Under the pieces are notes generated by a model. It was given only the letters and a program-made list of their open reading frames with translations, ran no database searches and was not told the DNA's origin. The translations under genes and the position numbers were made by a program. From Methanoculleus marisnigri JR1 (GTDB lineage: Archaea; Halobacteriota; Methanomicrobia; Methanomicrobiales; Methanoculleaceae), in assembly GCF_000015825.1 (NCBI RefSeq), contig NC_009051.1, positions 986,695 through 1,050,694 on the forward strand: DNA of 64,000 nt, read 5' to 3'. Shown here one piece after another: positions 27,301-34,114 of this stretch. Each line of letters opens with the position of its first letter. Positions within the stretch are counted from its first letter, which is position 1.

Positions 27301-27722
27301 GGGATTGCTTTTTTGCCCGTTCCCCGGATCGCTATCACGGCGGCACGCCTGACCGCCGGCTGTTTATGGTGCAGCGCGAACTGCAGCGTCTCGGAGAGCG
27401 AATCGCCCTCCTCCGCGACTGCACGGGTGATGGCTGCCTGCAGGCCCGGGCTTGCCCGGAGGATCAGGGCGAGGAGCAGGGGGATGGAAGGAGCGCCGGC
27501 CGAAGCCAGCGCCCCGAGCATCCGTGCCCGCGAGACGCGGTTGGCATTCTCGAGTCTCTCGAGAAGGTCGGGGACGGCGGAGACCCCGAGGGCACAGAGA
27601 GCTCGCGCTGCATCGGCGCGGTTTCCGGCTTCTTCACCGTCCAGAACCGCAATCAGGCCGGGACAATCCTTCGTCTGCCGTAACCCCTCGATATTCGCTC
27701 GAAATTTATCAAAGAATGCCAT
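24303..27722 (-). CDS. Large HEAT-repeat (PBS-lyase-type) protein
   Basis: The 1139-residue protein is made almost wholly of 30-35 residue HEAT/EZ repeats (patterns such as AVPALVRAMEDPQVDVRVRA and AIEPLTLALQDRDEAVKVAA). Two arrays are separated by a charged, proline-rich linker (~375-530) with KPVAQQPDDAEEVEKLLEE. No signal peptide or transmembrane segment is obvious. Such solenoids act as protein-binding scaffolds; related repeats also occur in bilin lyases and in cytoskeletal or transport adaptors. No enzymatic motif is seen. It stands alone and convergent to Isf, with a TATA region about 27777-27790 upstream. Confidence 0.88.
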   Translation of the reverse strand: MAFFDKFRANIEGLRQTKDCPGLIAVLDGEEAGNRADAARALCALGVSAVPDLLERLENANRVSRARMLGALASAGAPSIPLLLALILRASPGLQAAITRAVAEEGDSLSETLQFALHHKQPAVRRAAVIAIRGTGKKAIPPLVEAFRDKNHSVRREAAVGLAALRWVPDDPSEKVWYYFLLEDWAELAKLQAAAVPILVKGLGGKEPRIRSESARTLGKIRDSRAVPALVRAMEDPQVDVRVRAAEALGGIGSDRGKPALVGALDDPCHPVRMEAAWALDRLDWIPENDLERAGYLIAKEQWNELARMGRAAIPPLIRALEVEYSGVRTGASETLRQLGQPALDALYAAMNSDSPEIREQAAAVLDYIRSRNEENSRARPVQTASSDYDRELREGLAARKRIEDRFGPVSRPPDRPAHRGPPPAARAEAVQPAAGGEEKPVAQQPDDAEEVEKLLEERPEAEAGTEKSRSKSRKPVSLDEIVPPAGDEQETDEAERTEKEGPAPAKPGRMVLPEAPVAPPEPPEQAPGKASLERYLNALQSDDAEIRAAAVAALRSLGAPAVEFLVAALSDSHDAVRIAAAEGLGDIGDENGVDALILLTGDAGQDVRSAAAAALGRIGDTRALEALIRLFGDDYPGVRSVAAETVAAFGPDVLEPLEAALEEPVPVVRLTAARAIGIIGNPRSIPLLIRHLEDPAREVGVTAARVLGGFGNLAVEPLAAVLREGGKGGRLAAVDALGGIEPGRADEALAYALSDEDREVREKAATTLMRRRAASMWQSTFGNRAREEKEVSVKSAVGQEGREEINTLITALNDRSVEVQASAATRLIAMGQPAAEGLLRVLKDDDREMQRAAAGVLGEMREAALGPLTDALNDPDRFVRLVAARNLGNIGDARAIEALSGALKSERDSVVRAAVAEALGYMGSKQAIEPLTLALQDRDEAVKVAAARSLGYIGDLRALEPLIKALSDVDDRVRYAALEALKDPGDTIRRHLVGALRSGDETFRAGVAEALEAGGWKPETRAELTLCLMAQGRWAEVERVGADALPVLAETLTDPLIEVRANAVRAINRIGGEDAVAPLVRALKDDALVVRKRAEWGLIHMGGAVIPALDLAIREEPQPEAREGLQRIIEEIRVKEKT

Positions 27723-27939
27723 GTCCTCGTATCGGTAGAGTGCGTGTCCGGGGTGCCGCCTGGCCGGATCTCTGTGTATTTAAATTATATTCGTTATTCG
27801 TTACCAATAAATGTTCCATTTCGTGTCTTGCGGCGTACCGTGGTTTCAAACGGGATCGGTTTGTTGTCTTCCGGCTTTCCTGCATCCCGCCCGGCCGATG
27901 CGAATCTTTATCGGTGCATGTCCGGTATACGGGGACCCT

Positions 27940-28992
27940 ATGGTAAGGCTGGAGATCACCAGACTGCCGGGCATCATGCAGGAACTCGCGCCGGATATGG
28001 AGGAACTCGTAGGCCGGATATACTCCTGGTACGTCGAACCCGGACACCTGGTCTTCCCTGATCCGATGCTTGAATGGGTGCGGGAGAAGTACGGCGATAT
28101 CGAGACGCAGCAGATCGTGAGGGTGACCAATAACCAGACCGGCGAGAGCACGCTTTTCAACTCCGTGCGGGCACGCCGGCCGGTGCTGACGCCCCGCGCC
28201 GAGGAGACGCGGGATCTCCGGGCGCTCTCGGGGGAGGGTCCGTTCGCAAACCCCCTCGAGGAGACGCCGGCCGATACGTTCGGGAGGATCGACGGCGATT
28301 ACTGGGTTACAGCGAGCAATATCGCCAAGTACGATTACCTTCACGCCGTCATCATCGCGAAAGAGGACGACCCCTACGTCACCAGCGAACCGCAGGTCGC
28401 CGATATGATCAGCGTGGCCGTCCGGTGGTGCCAGGATGCGAACCGTACAAACCCCCGGGCGATCTACCCCTTCATCCTCTGGAACTTCCTCTGGCGTGCC
28501 GGGGCGAGCATCGTGCACAACCATGCCCAGGTGCTGCTCACCCACCTTCCGTATGCCGCTCCGGCACGGCTCGAGCGGGTCCGGGAGGAGTACCGGTGCC
28601 GCTACGGGAGCGAGTACTACGACGACCTCTTCACCGTTCATACCGCCGTCGGCCTCGGGCTCGTCTACAAAAACGCCCGTGTCATGGCGCACCTCACCCC
28701 GAGAAAGGAGCACGAGGTCGCGATCATCACGGAGTCGCCGCACGATCTCGCGGGGGCGCTCGCAAAGGTGCTCGAGTGTTACCGCAATATCGGGGTACAG
28801 AGTTACAACGCGGCGGTGTACATGCCCCCGCTCGGGGAAGAGGGACATTACGTCGCGTGGGTGGTCGACCGGGGAGACCTCCATTCCCGGACGTCGGATA
28901 TCGGGGGGATGGAGGTCTATGCCGGGACGCCGGTCGTCTCGTCCGACCCGTTCCGCCTGATGGAGCACCTTACGGCCGCCATGCTGCCGTGA
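27940..28992 (+). CDS. Galactose-1-phosphate uridylyltransferase-like (HIT-fold) protein
   Basis: The 350-residue protein resembles GalT-type nucleotidyl transferases: IVHNHAQVLL carries a histidine pair like the catalytic HPHxQ-type motif, and a second block near the end (HYVAWVVDRGDLHSR) may supply further ligands. The substrate cannot be assigned; methanogen members may handle sugar phosphates other than galactose. ATG 27940 was chosen because CGAATCTTTATCGG (27901-27914) looks like a promoter ending ~26 bases upstream; an earlier ATG at 27898 would fall before it. The gene ends two bases from the convergent GT4 gene. Confidence 0.72.
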   Translation: MVRLEITRLPGIMQELAPDMEELVGRIYSWYVEPGHLVFPDPMLEWVREKYGDIETQQIVRVTNNQTGESTLFNSVRARRPVLTPRAEETRDLRALSGEGPFANPLEETPADTFGRIDGDYWVTASNIAKYDYLHAVIIAKEDDPYVTSEPQVADMISVAVRWCQDANRTNPRAIYPFILWNFLWRAGASIVHNHAQVLLTHLPYAAPARLERVREEYRCRYGSEYYDDLFTVHTAVGLGLVYKNARVMAHLTPRKEHEVAIITESPHDLAGALAKVLECYRNIGVQSYNAAVYMPPLGEEGHYVAWVVDRGDLHSRTSDIGGMEVYAGTPVVSSDPFRLMEHLTAAMLP

Positions 28993-28994
28993 TA

Positions 28995-30149
28995 TCAGCA
29001 GGGGATCGTGTCGTGCTTCGCGAGGTTTTTGTAGACGCCTTCCATCCGCCCGGCGACACGGCTCCACGGGAACTCTTTCTTCACTTTGTCGAGCCCCTCC
29101 CTCCCCATGGCGAGCGCTTTTTCAGGTGAACCGGCCACCCGGGAGAGTCCGCGGGCGATCGAGTCCGGGTGCGGCCGCACCTTGACCCCGTCGGTCCCGT
29201 GCTCGATGTTCTCCGATAGTCCGCCGACGTCGGAGGCGACGACGCACCGGCCGGCGCTCCATGCTTCGAGGAGCACAAGCCCGAACGGCTCGTTTCTGCT
29301 CGGGATGGCGACGATATCGCTTGCGTTGAGGAGCGGCACGTATTCCGCGTCGGGCAGTCGTCCGAGGAACCGGACGGGAAGCGACCGGGCCCGGGTCTCG
29401 AGCCCCCGGCGCATCTGCCCGTCGCCGATGAACGCGAACTGGCCGTCGGCGTGCTCCCGGAGGAGAGCGGGAACTGCGTCCACCAGCATGTCGGGCCCTT
29501 TCTGCCACGCAAGCCGCCCGACGAAGAGTATCATCGGGGAGTCCGGGTCGAATCCGTAGCGTCGTTTTACCGCCTCCGGGTCGACGTCCGCCTGGTAGTG
29601 GCCGGGCACGATGCCGTTATGGACGACGTCGATCTTCCAGTCGGGGATCTCGTAGAGGCTCATGGCCTCCTGCCGGAGGGTCGAGGAGACCGCGGTGATA
29701 TGCTTTGCAATCGATGCGCCGCAGCGTTCGATCCCGGATATCTCCGTAAACGGCCACCCGTTGCTGAACGTATTCCCGTTCCGGCCGAACTCCGTCGAGT
29801 GGTAGGTGAAGACGGTCTCCCTGTCGCGGAGTTTCTGGAGTGCGTCGACCACGTGCCAGTCGTGGAAGTGCAGGAGGTCGAACGACGGTGTGTCGAACTC
29901 GTGGAACCTCTCAAGCATCTTCCCGCTCATATCGGAGCAGTACCGGACGATGTCCTCTCCCGACGGCCGGCAGTAGTGGTACCGCACTCCGTTGATCTCG
30001 GTGTCTTTTCCCTCTCCCCGGGTGAAAAAATGCACCTCGTGGTTCTGTGCCAGCGTCTCGGCAAGATTTGACGCCGCGCTTGCGAGCCCGCCGACCCGTT
30101 CCGCATACAGCGACTCCCAGCAGAAAAATGCGATCTTCAGACTCTCCAT
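28995..30149 (-). CDS. Glycosyltransferase family 4, glycogen synthase-like
   Basis: The 384-residue protein has the GT-B fold: N-terminal KIAFFCWESLYAERVGGLAS, then FDLLHFHDWHVVDALQKL, HITAVSST, and the C-terminal FVGRLAWQKGPDMLVDAV, followed by the nucleotide-binding EPFGLVLLEAWSAGRCVVAS. It transfers a sugar from a nucleotide donor, possibly to glycogen or a surface glycan. A malQ gene at 54 kb is consistent with glycogen metabolism. ATG 30149 was chosen because MESLKIAFFCWE is the family-like start. Confidence 0.86.
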   Translation of the reverse strand: MESLKIAFFCWESLYAERVGGLASAASNLAETLAQNHEVHFFTRGEGKDTEINGVRYHYCRPSGEDIVRYCSDMSGKMLERFHEFDTPSFDLLHFHDWHVVDALQKLRDRETVFTYHSTEFGRNGNTFSNGWPFTEISGIERCGASIAKHITAVSSTLRQEAMSLYEIPDWKIDVVHNGIVPGHYQADVDPEAVKRRYGFDPDSPMILFVGRLAWQKGPDMLVDAVPALLREHADGQFAFIGDGQMRRGLETRARSLPVRFLGRLPDAEYVPLLNASDIVAIPSRNEPFGLVLLEAWSAGRCVVASDVGGLSENIEHGTDGVKVRPHPDSIARGLSRVAGSPEKALAMGREGLDKVKKEFPWSRVAGRMEGVYKNLAKHDTIPC

Positions 30150-30263
30150 GGTATTCCTCGTCTCTATCGTCTCTGCCGGCCGCCGGGGCTTACGGTCCCT
30201 CTTCAGCATCTGGATCTCTATCGGGCCGGCATGCAGTCCGAGCGCTTCATATCGCCTCCGAGA

Positions 30264-30272
30264 TGATATATC
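30264..30272 (-). promoter_or_regulatory. Candidate TATA box for the GT4 gene
   Basis: The minus strand reads AGATATATC about 115 bases upstream of the GT4 ATG, between the upstream terminator-like hairpin and the gene. The distance implies a leader of ~90 bases; confidence is limited. Confidence 0.4.
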
Positions 30273-30284
30273 TTTGGATTCTCA

Positions 30285-30317
30285 AAAAAACCCCAAAATG
30301 AGGTGTTTTGGGGGTTC
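30285..30317 (-). terminator. Intrinsic-type terminator downstream of the Mut7-C/AmmeMemoRadiSam genes
   Basis: On the minus strand, AACCCCCAAAA pairs with TTTTGGGGTT across a seven-base loop and runs straight into a tract of T residues (30282-30290 on plus is A-rich). This is a hairpin plus U-run 13 bases past the Mut7-C stop. Archaea terminate mainly at U-tracts, so the hairpin may be an extra feature. Confidence 0.72.
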
Positions 30318-30329
30318 CGATTCACCGGG

Positions 30330-30821
30330 TCAGGACGAGAAAGACTCTTTCAGGCGCCGCTCGAGGCGGTGGCCGTGCGACCCCATCCAGTAGAGTTTCC
30401 GGCACCTGGGGCACCAGGAGAACTCCTTCCCCCGGGTCGACCGCGGGGCGTAGCGTGCCTCCCGGATCTCCCGCAGGGTGGCCGGCCGGAGGCGGGTGTT
30501 GCAGAGGGAACAGCGGCTCATCCGGATCTCGGGCTCGATCAGCCCGAGGTCGGCGATCTGCCGTATCTGGGCCATGATCTCTTCCGACGCGATGTAGACG
30601 GCCTGCTCGCCGCCCCGCCGCGCGAGTTCGCGGTCGCGGGTCAGAAGAAGCCGGTCGTCCCGGCCGGCGATCTCGAGGAGGAGGGTGTCTTCCCGGGAAC
30701 TCCCCGGGGAGAGGCTGTTTGCGCTCATGGTGTCGTAGCCCATGAACCGGAGGTAGCGGGTGAGCGTCCCGAGCATCCGGTCGGTCAGGAATCTCTGCCG
30801 TTCACCGGATCTCCGAGACAT
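30330..30821 (-). CDS. Mut7-C RNase (PIN-like) domain protein
   Basis: The 163-residue protein starts MSRRSGERQRFLTDRMLGTL, the Mut7-C opening, including the conserved acid of FLTDRML. It continues with a PIN-like core (TRDRELARRGGEQAVYIAS) and a C-terminal zinc ribbon with two CxxC pairs (CSLC, CPRC). Predicted to be an RNase. ATG 30821 was chosen because starting at the next Met would remove the conserved acidic residue; it overlaps the radical SAM gene end by 20 bases, so the two are coupled. Confidence 0.85.
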   Translation of the reverse strand: MSRRSGERQRFLTDRMLGTLTRYLRFMGYDTMSANSLSPGSSREDTLLLEIAGRDDRLLLTRDRELARRGGEQAVYIASEEIMAQIRQIADLGLIEPEIRMSRCSLCNTRLRPATLREIREARYAPRSTRGKEFSWCPRCRKLYWMGSHGHRLERRLKESFSS

Positions 30822-31815
30822 ACTCGATGCGCCCGCCGCATTCGGTGCAGGTCTGCTCCTCGAGCCCCCGTATCCTGACTGCGTAGCCCGACCGCTCGAT
30901 GACGGGGCTGCCGCAGGAGGGGCAGTAGGTGCTCTCGTAGGGGTGCCCCCCGACGTTGCCGAGATATGGGTAATGAACCCCGAGTTCTTTTGCACGCTCG
31001 TAGATCTTCTCAAGAGCCCTGATCTCGGTCGGCCTCGCGTCGAGCATCTTGTAGTCGGGGTGGAACCGGGTGAAGTGCATCGGGGTGTCGGGGCCGAGGT
31101 TCTCGAGCACCCACCGGATAAGCGTCTCCATCTCTTCCATCGAGTCGTTCTGTCCCGGGATGACCAGCGTGACCGTCTCGACGTGCATCCCGAGTTCCTT
31201 TGCAAGCGCCGTCGCGTCGAGGACCGGCTGCAGCCGCCCCCCGCAGACCTTCCGGTAGAAGGTGTCGGAGAACGATTTGATGTCGACGCGGAAGGCGTTG
31301 AGCATTCCCGCGAGTTCGTGCAGTCCCTCTTCGGTGATGTAGCCGTTCGTGACGTAGACCGTTCCGAGACCTTTTTGCCGCGCCAGCGTCCCCATCGCGA
31401 GCGGGTATTCGTGCCAGATGGCGGGTTCGTTGTAGGTCCAGGCGATGCTTGCGGATCCCGACCGGATCGCCCGTTCCACGCCCTGCTCCGGGCTGATGTC
31501 CCTGAGCGATTCCATCTCCAGTGTCTGCTGGGAGATTTGCCAGTTCTGGCAGTGCGCGCAGTGGAAGTTGCACCCGATGGTGCCGAGCGAGTAGGAGAGC
31601 GTTCCGGGCAGGAAGTGGTAGAGCGGCTTCTTCTCGATGGGATCGACCGCTTCGGCGATGACCTTGCCGAAGGTGGCGGCATAGAGCGTGCCGCCGCGGT
31701 TGATCCGGACGCCGCAGACTCCCTGTCTCCCCTCCTTGATGGTGCACCGGTGAGCGCAGAGCGAGCAGCGGACGGTGTCGTCCTCCAGTTTCCGGTAGAG
31801 TCGCGCCTCGTGCAT
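30802..31815 (-). CDS. amrS: AmmeMemoRadiSam system radical SAM enzyme
   Basis: The 337-residue protein has the radical SAM motif CNFHCAHC at 82-89, an N-terminal cysteine group (C17, C20, C24, C34) and a C-terminal zinc ribbon (CPSCG, CTECGG). This matches the AmmeMemoRadiSam radical SAM protein, named for co-occurrence with AMMECR1 and Memo. Neither partner is in the window. The reaction is not known to me with certainty. It is followed by the Mut7-C gene with overlap. Confidence 0.88.
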   Translation of the reverse strand: MHEARLYRKLEDDTVRCSLCAHRCTIKEGRQGVCGVRINRGGTLYAATFGKVIAEAVDPIEKKPLYHFLPGTLSYSLGTIGCNFHCAHCQNWQISQQTLEMESLRDISPEQGVERAIRSGSASIAWTYNEPAIWHEYPLAMGTLARQKGLGTVYVTNGYITEEGLHELAGMLNAFRVDIKSFSDTFYRKVCGGRLQPVLDATALAKELGMHVETVTLVIPGQNDSMEEMETLIRWVLENLGPDTPMHFTRFHPDYKMLDARPTEIRALEKIYERAKELGVHYPYLGNVGGHPYESTYCPSCGSPVIERSGYAVRIRGLEEQTCTECGGRIEYVSEIR

Positions 31816-31859
31816 ACGATCACCGCGTGAGGGGAACCATGATAGTTATTGCGGGCGGG

Positions 31860-32012
31860 TTACCGGCTGCCCTGCTCCTCGTCTTCTTCTTCATCGTACT
31901 CGACGACAAGCGCCCCACGGTAGCCGCAACGCTTGCACTGGTAGACACAGCCGGTATATCCTCCGGTAACCGCCCAGACATCCGTAGAGTTGCATGCGGG
32001 GCAGTGCAGCAT
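31860..32012 (-). CDS. Small zinc-ribbon protein
   Basis: The 50-residue protein has two CxxC pairs (C4, C7; C26, C29) in MLHCPACNSTDVWAVTGG and YQCKRCGYRGALVVEY, with a highly acidic tail (DEEEDEEQGSR). It matches the transcription-factor-like zinc ribbons seen as small archaeal proteins. Function is unknown. Longer in-frame upstream readings were rejected because the family begins at the first CxxC. It is read divergently from pyrH with a gap of 47 bases. Confidence 0.72.
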   Translation of the reverse strand: MLHCPACNSTDVWAVTGGYTGCVYQCKRCGYRGALVVEYDEEEDEEQGSR

Positions 32013-32059
32013 CTTCACAACAGGTATATGAGTGATATTGAGGATAATAATAGGGTGGG

Positions 32060-32764
32060 ATGAAGAAGATCGTAATTTCTCTGGGCGGCTCGGTTCTGGT
32101 TCCTTCGCTTGAATCGAACAATATCGATCGGTATGTTTCTGTTCTGAAGAAGATCTCCGGTACGTGCCGCATTTTCGTCGTCGTCGGCGGCGGCGGGGAG
32201 GCACGCCGGTATATCGGGGTCGCCCGCAGTCTCGGCGCCGGGGAGGCGGCGGCGGACGAGCTCGGCATCATGGTGACCCGGCTGAACGCGCGTCTTCTCA
32301 TCGCCGGACTCGGGGATGCGGCCTATCCGCGCGTTGCGGAGAACTACACGGAGGCGCAGGAGTTCGCGCAGGCCGGCAAGATCGTCGTCATGGGCGGGAT
32401 AACGCCCGCGCAGACGACCGATGCGGTATCCGCGGTTCTCGCCGAGAGCGTCGGTGCCGCCCTCCTCATCAACGCCACGTCGGTGAACGGGATCTACAGC
32501 GCCGACCCGAAGAAGGATGCCGGTGCGGTGAGGCACGAGCGCCTCACGCCGCGTGAGCTCCTGGATATCATCACCGGGAGCCGGATGGATGCGGGCGCGA
32601 ACACGGTGCTCGACATCGTGGCCGGGAAGGTGATCGAGCGGTCCGGCATCCCGCTCCTGGTGCTCGACGGCCGCGACCCGGAGAACCTCTACCGGGCGAT
32701 CGTGGAGGGTGTATGCGTCGGCACCGTCGTCTGCGAAGAGGGTTCGACCCCTCTGCCGTCCTGA
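32060..32764 (+). CDS. pyrH: Uridylate (UMP) kinase, archaeal type
   Basis: The 234-residue protein begins MKKIVISLGGSVLVP, the phosphate-binding loop of the amino-acid-kinase fold. It has VVVGGGGEARRYIGVAR and LLINATSVNGIYSADPKKD near residues 132-151, as in UMP kinases. It converts UMP to UDP with ATP in the same pathway as pyrE and pyrC elsewhere in the window. Confidence 0.95.
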   Translation: MKKIVISLGGSVLVPSLESNNIDRYVSVLKKISGTCRIFVVVGGGGEARRYIGVARSLGAGEAAADELGIMVTRLNARLLIAGLGDAAYPRVAENYTEAQEFAQAGKIVVMGGITPAQTTDAVSAVLAESVGAALLINATSVNGIYSADPKKDAGAVRHERLTPRELLDIITGSRMDAGANTVLDIVAGKVIERSGIPLLVLDGRDPENLYRAIVEGVCVGTVVCEEGSTPLPS

Positions 32765-32819
32765 ATCTTTCCTTCATCGGCAACTATTTTTGCCTGGGTT
32801 CCCAACGTATGCAGGTACA

Positions 32820-32894
32820 GGGGCAGTAGGGTAGCCTGGTCCATCCTAGAGCGTTTGGGACGCTTTGACGGCAGTTCGAATCTGCCCTGCCCCA
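32820..32894 (+). tRNA. tRNA-Pro (UGG anticodon)
   Basis: A 75-base cloverleaf can be drawn. The acceptor stem GGGGCAG pairs with CTGCCCC, with discriminator A. The D arm GGGT..ATCC, the anticodon stem GAGCG/CGCTT with loop TTTGGGA (anticodon TGG), and the T arm GGCAG-TTCGAAT-CTGCC all pair. The 3' CCA is not encoded. No intron is seen. The nth start codon lies six bases downstream of the 3' end, suggesting a joint transcript. Confidence 0.93.
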
Positions 32895-32900
32895 TCAGTC

Positions 32901-33557
32901 ATGAACCGCACGACCGCCTGCGAGGTCTACCGCCGTCTTCTCGAGCACTATCCCGTCGTCGACGGCAGGCGCCATTTTCTCGAGTTTCATAACCCCTTCG
33001 AGACGCTGATCCTCACCATCCTCTCGGCGCAGACGACCGACCGTGCCGTGAACGCCGTCCGCGACGATCTCTTCTCCCGCTACCCGACGCCGGAGGCGCT
33101 CGCCCGCGCGGAGCCGGAGGAGGTGGAGCCGCTGATCAGGACGATCGGGTTTCACCACGCCAAAGCCCGCTACATCGTCGGGGCGGCAAGAAAACTCGTC
33201 GCCGAGTTCGGCGGCGAGGTTCCGCGGACGATGGAGGAACTCCAGACGCTGCCCGGTGTCGGGAGGAAGACCGCAAACATCGTCCTCTCCCACGCGTTCG
33301 ATATCAACGTCGGGATCGCGGTCGACACCCACGTCCGCCGGGTCTCGAAGAGGCTCGGGTTCACCGACAGCACGAACCCCGATATCATCGAGCGCGATCT
33401 CGTCGCTCTCTTCCCCGAGGAGGTCTGGCGGGACATCAACTACCTCCTGATCCGCCACGGGCGCGCCGTCTGCACGGCAAAGAACCCGAAGCACGAGGTC
33501 TGTGTCGTCGCGGGGCTTTGCCGGTATTACCGGGAGTTCTCGGGCGGGGAGGAGTAG
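32901..33557 (+). CDS. nth: Endonuclease III (DNA glycosylase/AP lyase)
   Basis: The 218-residue protein has the helix-hairpin-helix LPGVGRKTA (118-126) with catalytic K123 and the acid D142 (VDTHVRR). It removes oxidised pyrimidines and cuts abasic sites. The C-terminal iron-sulfur loop normally has four cysteines (C-x6-C-x2-C-x5-C); here it reads C191..H198..C201..C207, so the second ligand is a histidine. The start follows tRNA-Pro by six bases. Confidence 0.93.
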   Translation: MNRTTACEVYRRLLEHYPVVDGRRHFLEFHNPFETLILTILSAQTTDRAVNAVRDDLFSRYPTPEALARAEPEEVEPLIRTIGFHHAKARYIVGAARKLVAEFGGEVPRTMEELQTLPGVGRKTANIVLSHAFDINVGIAVDTHVRRVSKRLGFTDSTNPDIIERDLVALFPEEVWRDINYLLIRHGRAVCTAKNPKHEVCVVAGLCRYYREFSGGEE

Positions 33558-33717
33558 GGCGGGCTATTCCGGCTCGCCTTCGTGCCCTGAAGTGTTGTTC
33601 TCCGGGACTCCTGCAAAGCCCATCTACGGATTACAGGGGGTTGTGAAGCCCGGACTGGACATGCCCCTCCTGCGCTAGTTCTGATATGACAGTGCAAATC
33701 GGAGCCAGGTGCTACCT

Positions 33718-33977
33718 CAACTTTCGGAAATGCGTCATGAGGAGCCTGTCCCTATACACGACTTTCTAGAGGATATCGCCACGCACTGCCCCCGCCCCCT
33801 GGGGCGGGGGAGGAGGCCGAAGGCCGGGTGGGGTGGGGTCACAGATGTCCGATTACAAGGTAGAGACAGGGGAGGGGGGTTGCACCCCCCTCCCCGTCAG
33901 CCCCTCCCCCAATGGCGATACCCCCACGGTCCAGTGTACTGGCCTCCTCATAGTTATGATGCGTTTTCGAAAGTTGA
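33718..33977. repeat. Mosaic element inside a longer imperfect inverted repeat
   Basis: The 557-bp gap between nth and the Pit gene holds one dispersed element (33774-33938), from TATCGCCACGCACTG to TGGCGATACCCCC and CACGGTCCAGTG. It is bracketed by an imperfect inverted repeat: about 29 bases at 33718-33746 (CAACTTTCGGAAATGCG...) against about 37 at 33941-33977 (...GCGTTTTCGAAAGTTG). This gives the site a transposon-like look. Outside it, the gap shows nothing else convincing. Confidence 0.75.
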
Positions 33978-34114
33978 ACCCGAAATCCGTAGATGGCCTT
34001 ACGCAACTGCCGCACAGCCCTATGCGAACCCGCCGGAGATCGACCCGCGATCGTCAACCCTCACAGAGTTCGATTAAAAGGGAGTTTGGGCGACCGGACA
34101 GAGAGCCCGTTTAT

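Noticed and set aside
24420-27683. Several long plus-strand frames opposite the HEAT-repeat gene
   Set aside because: They mirror the periodic HEAT coding sequence and show no independent motif.
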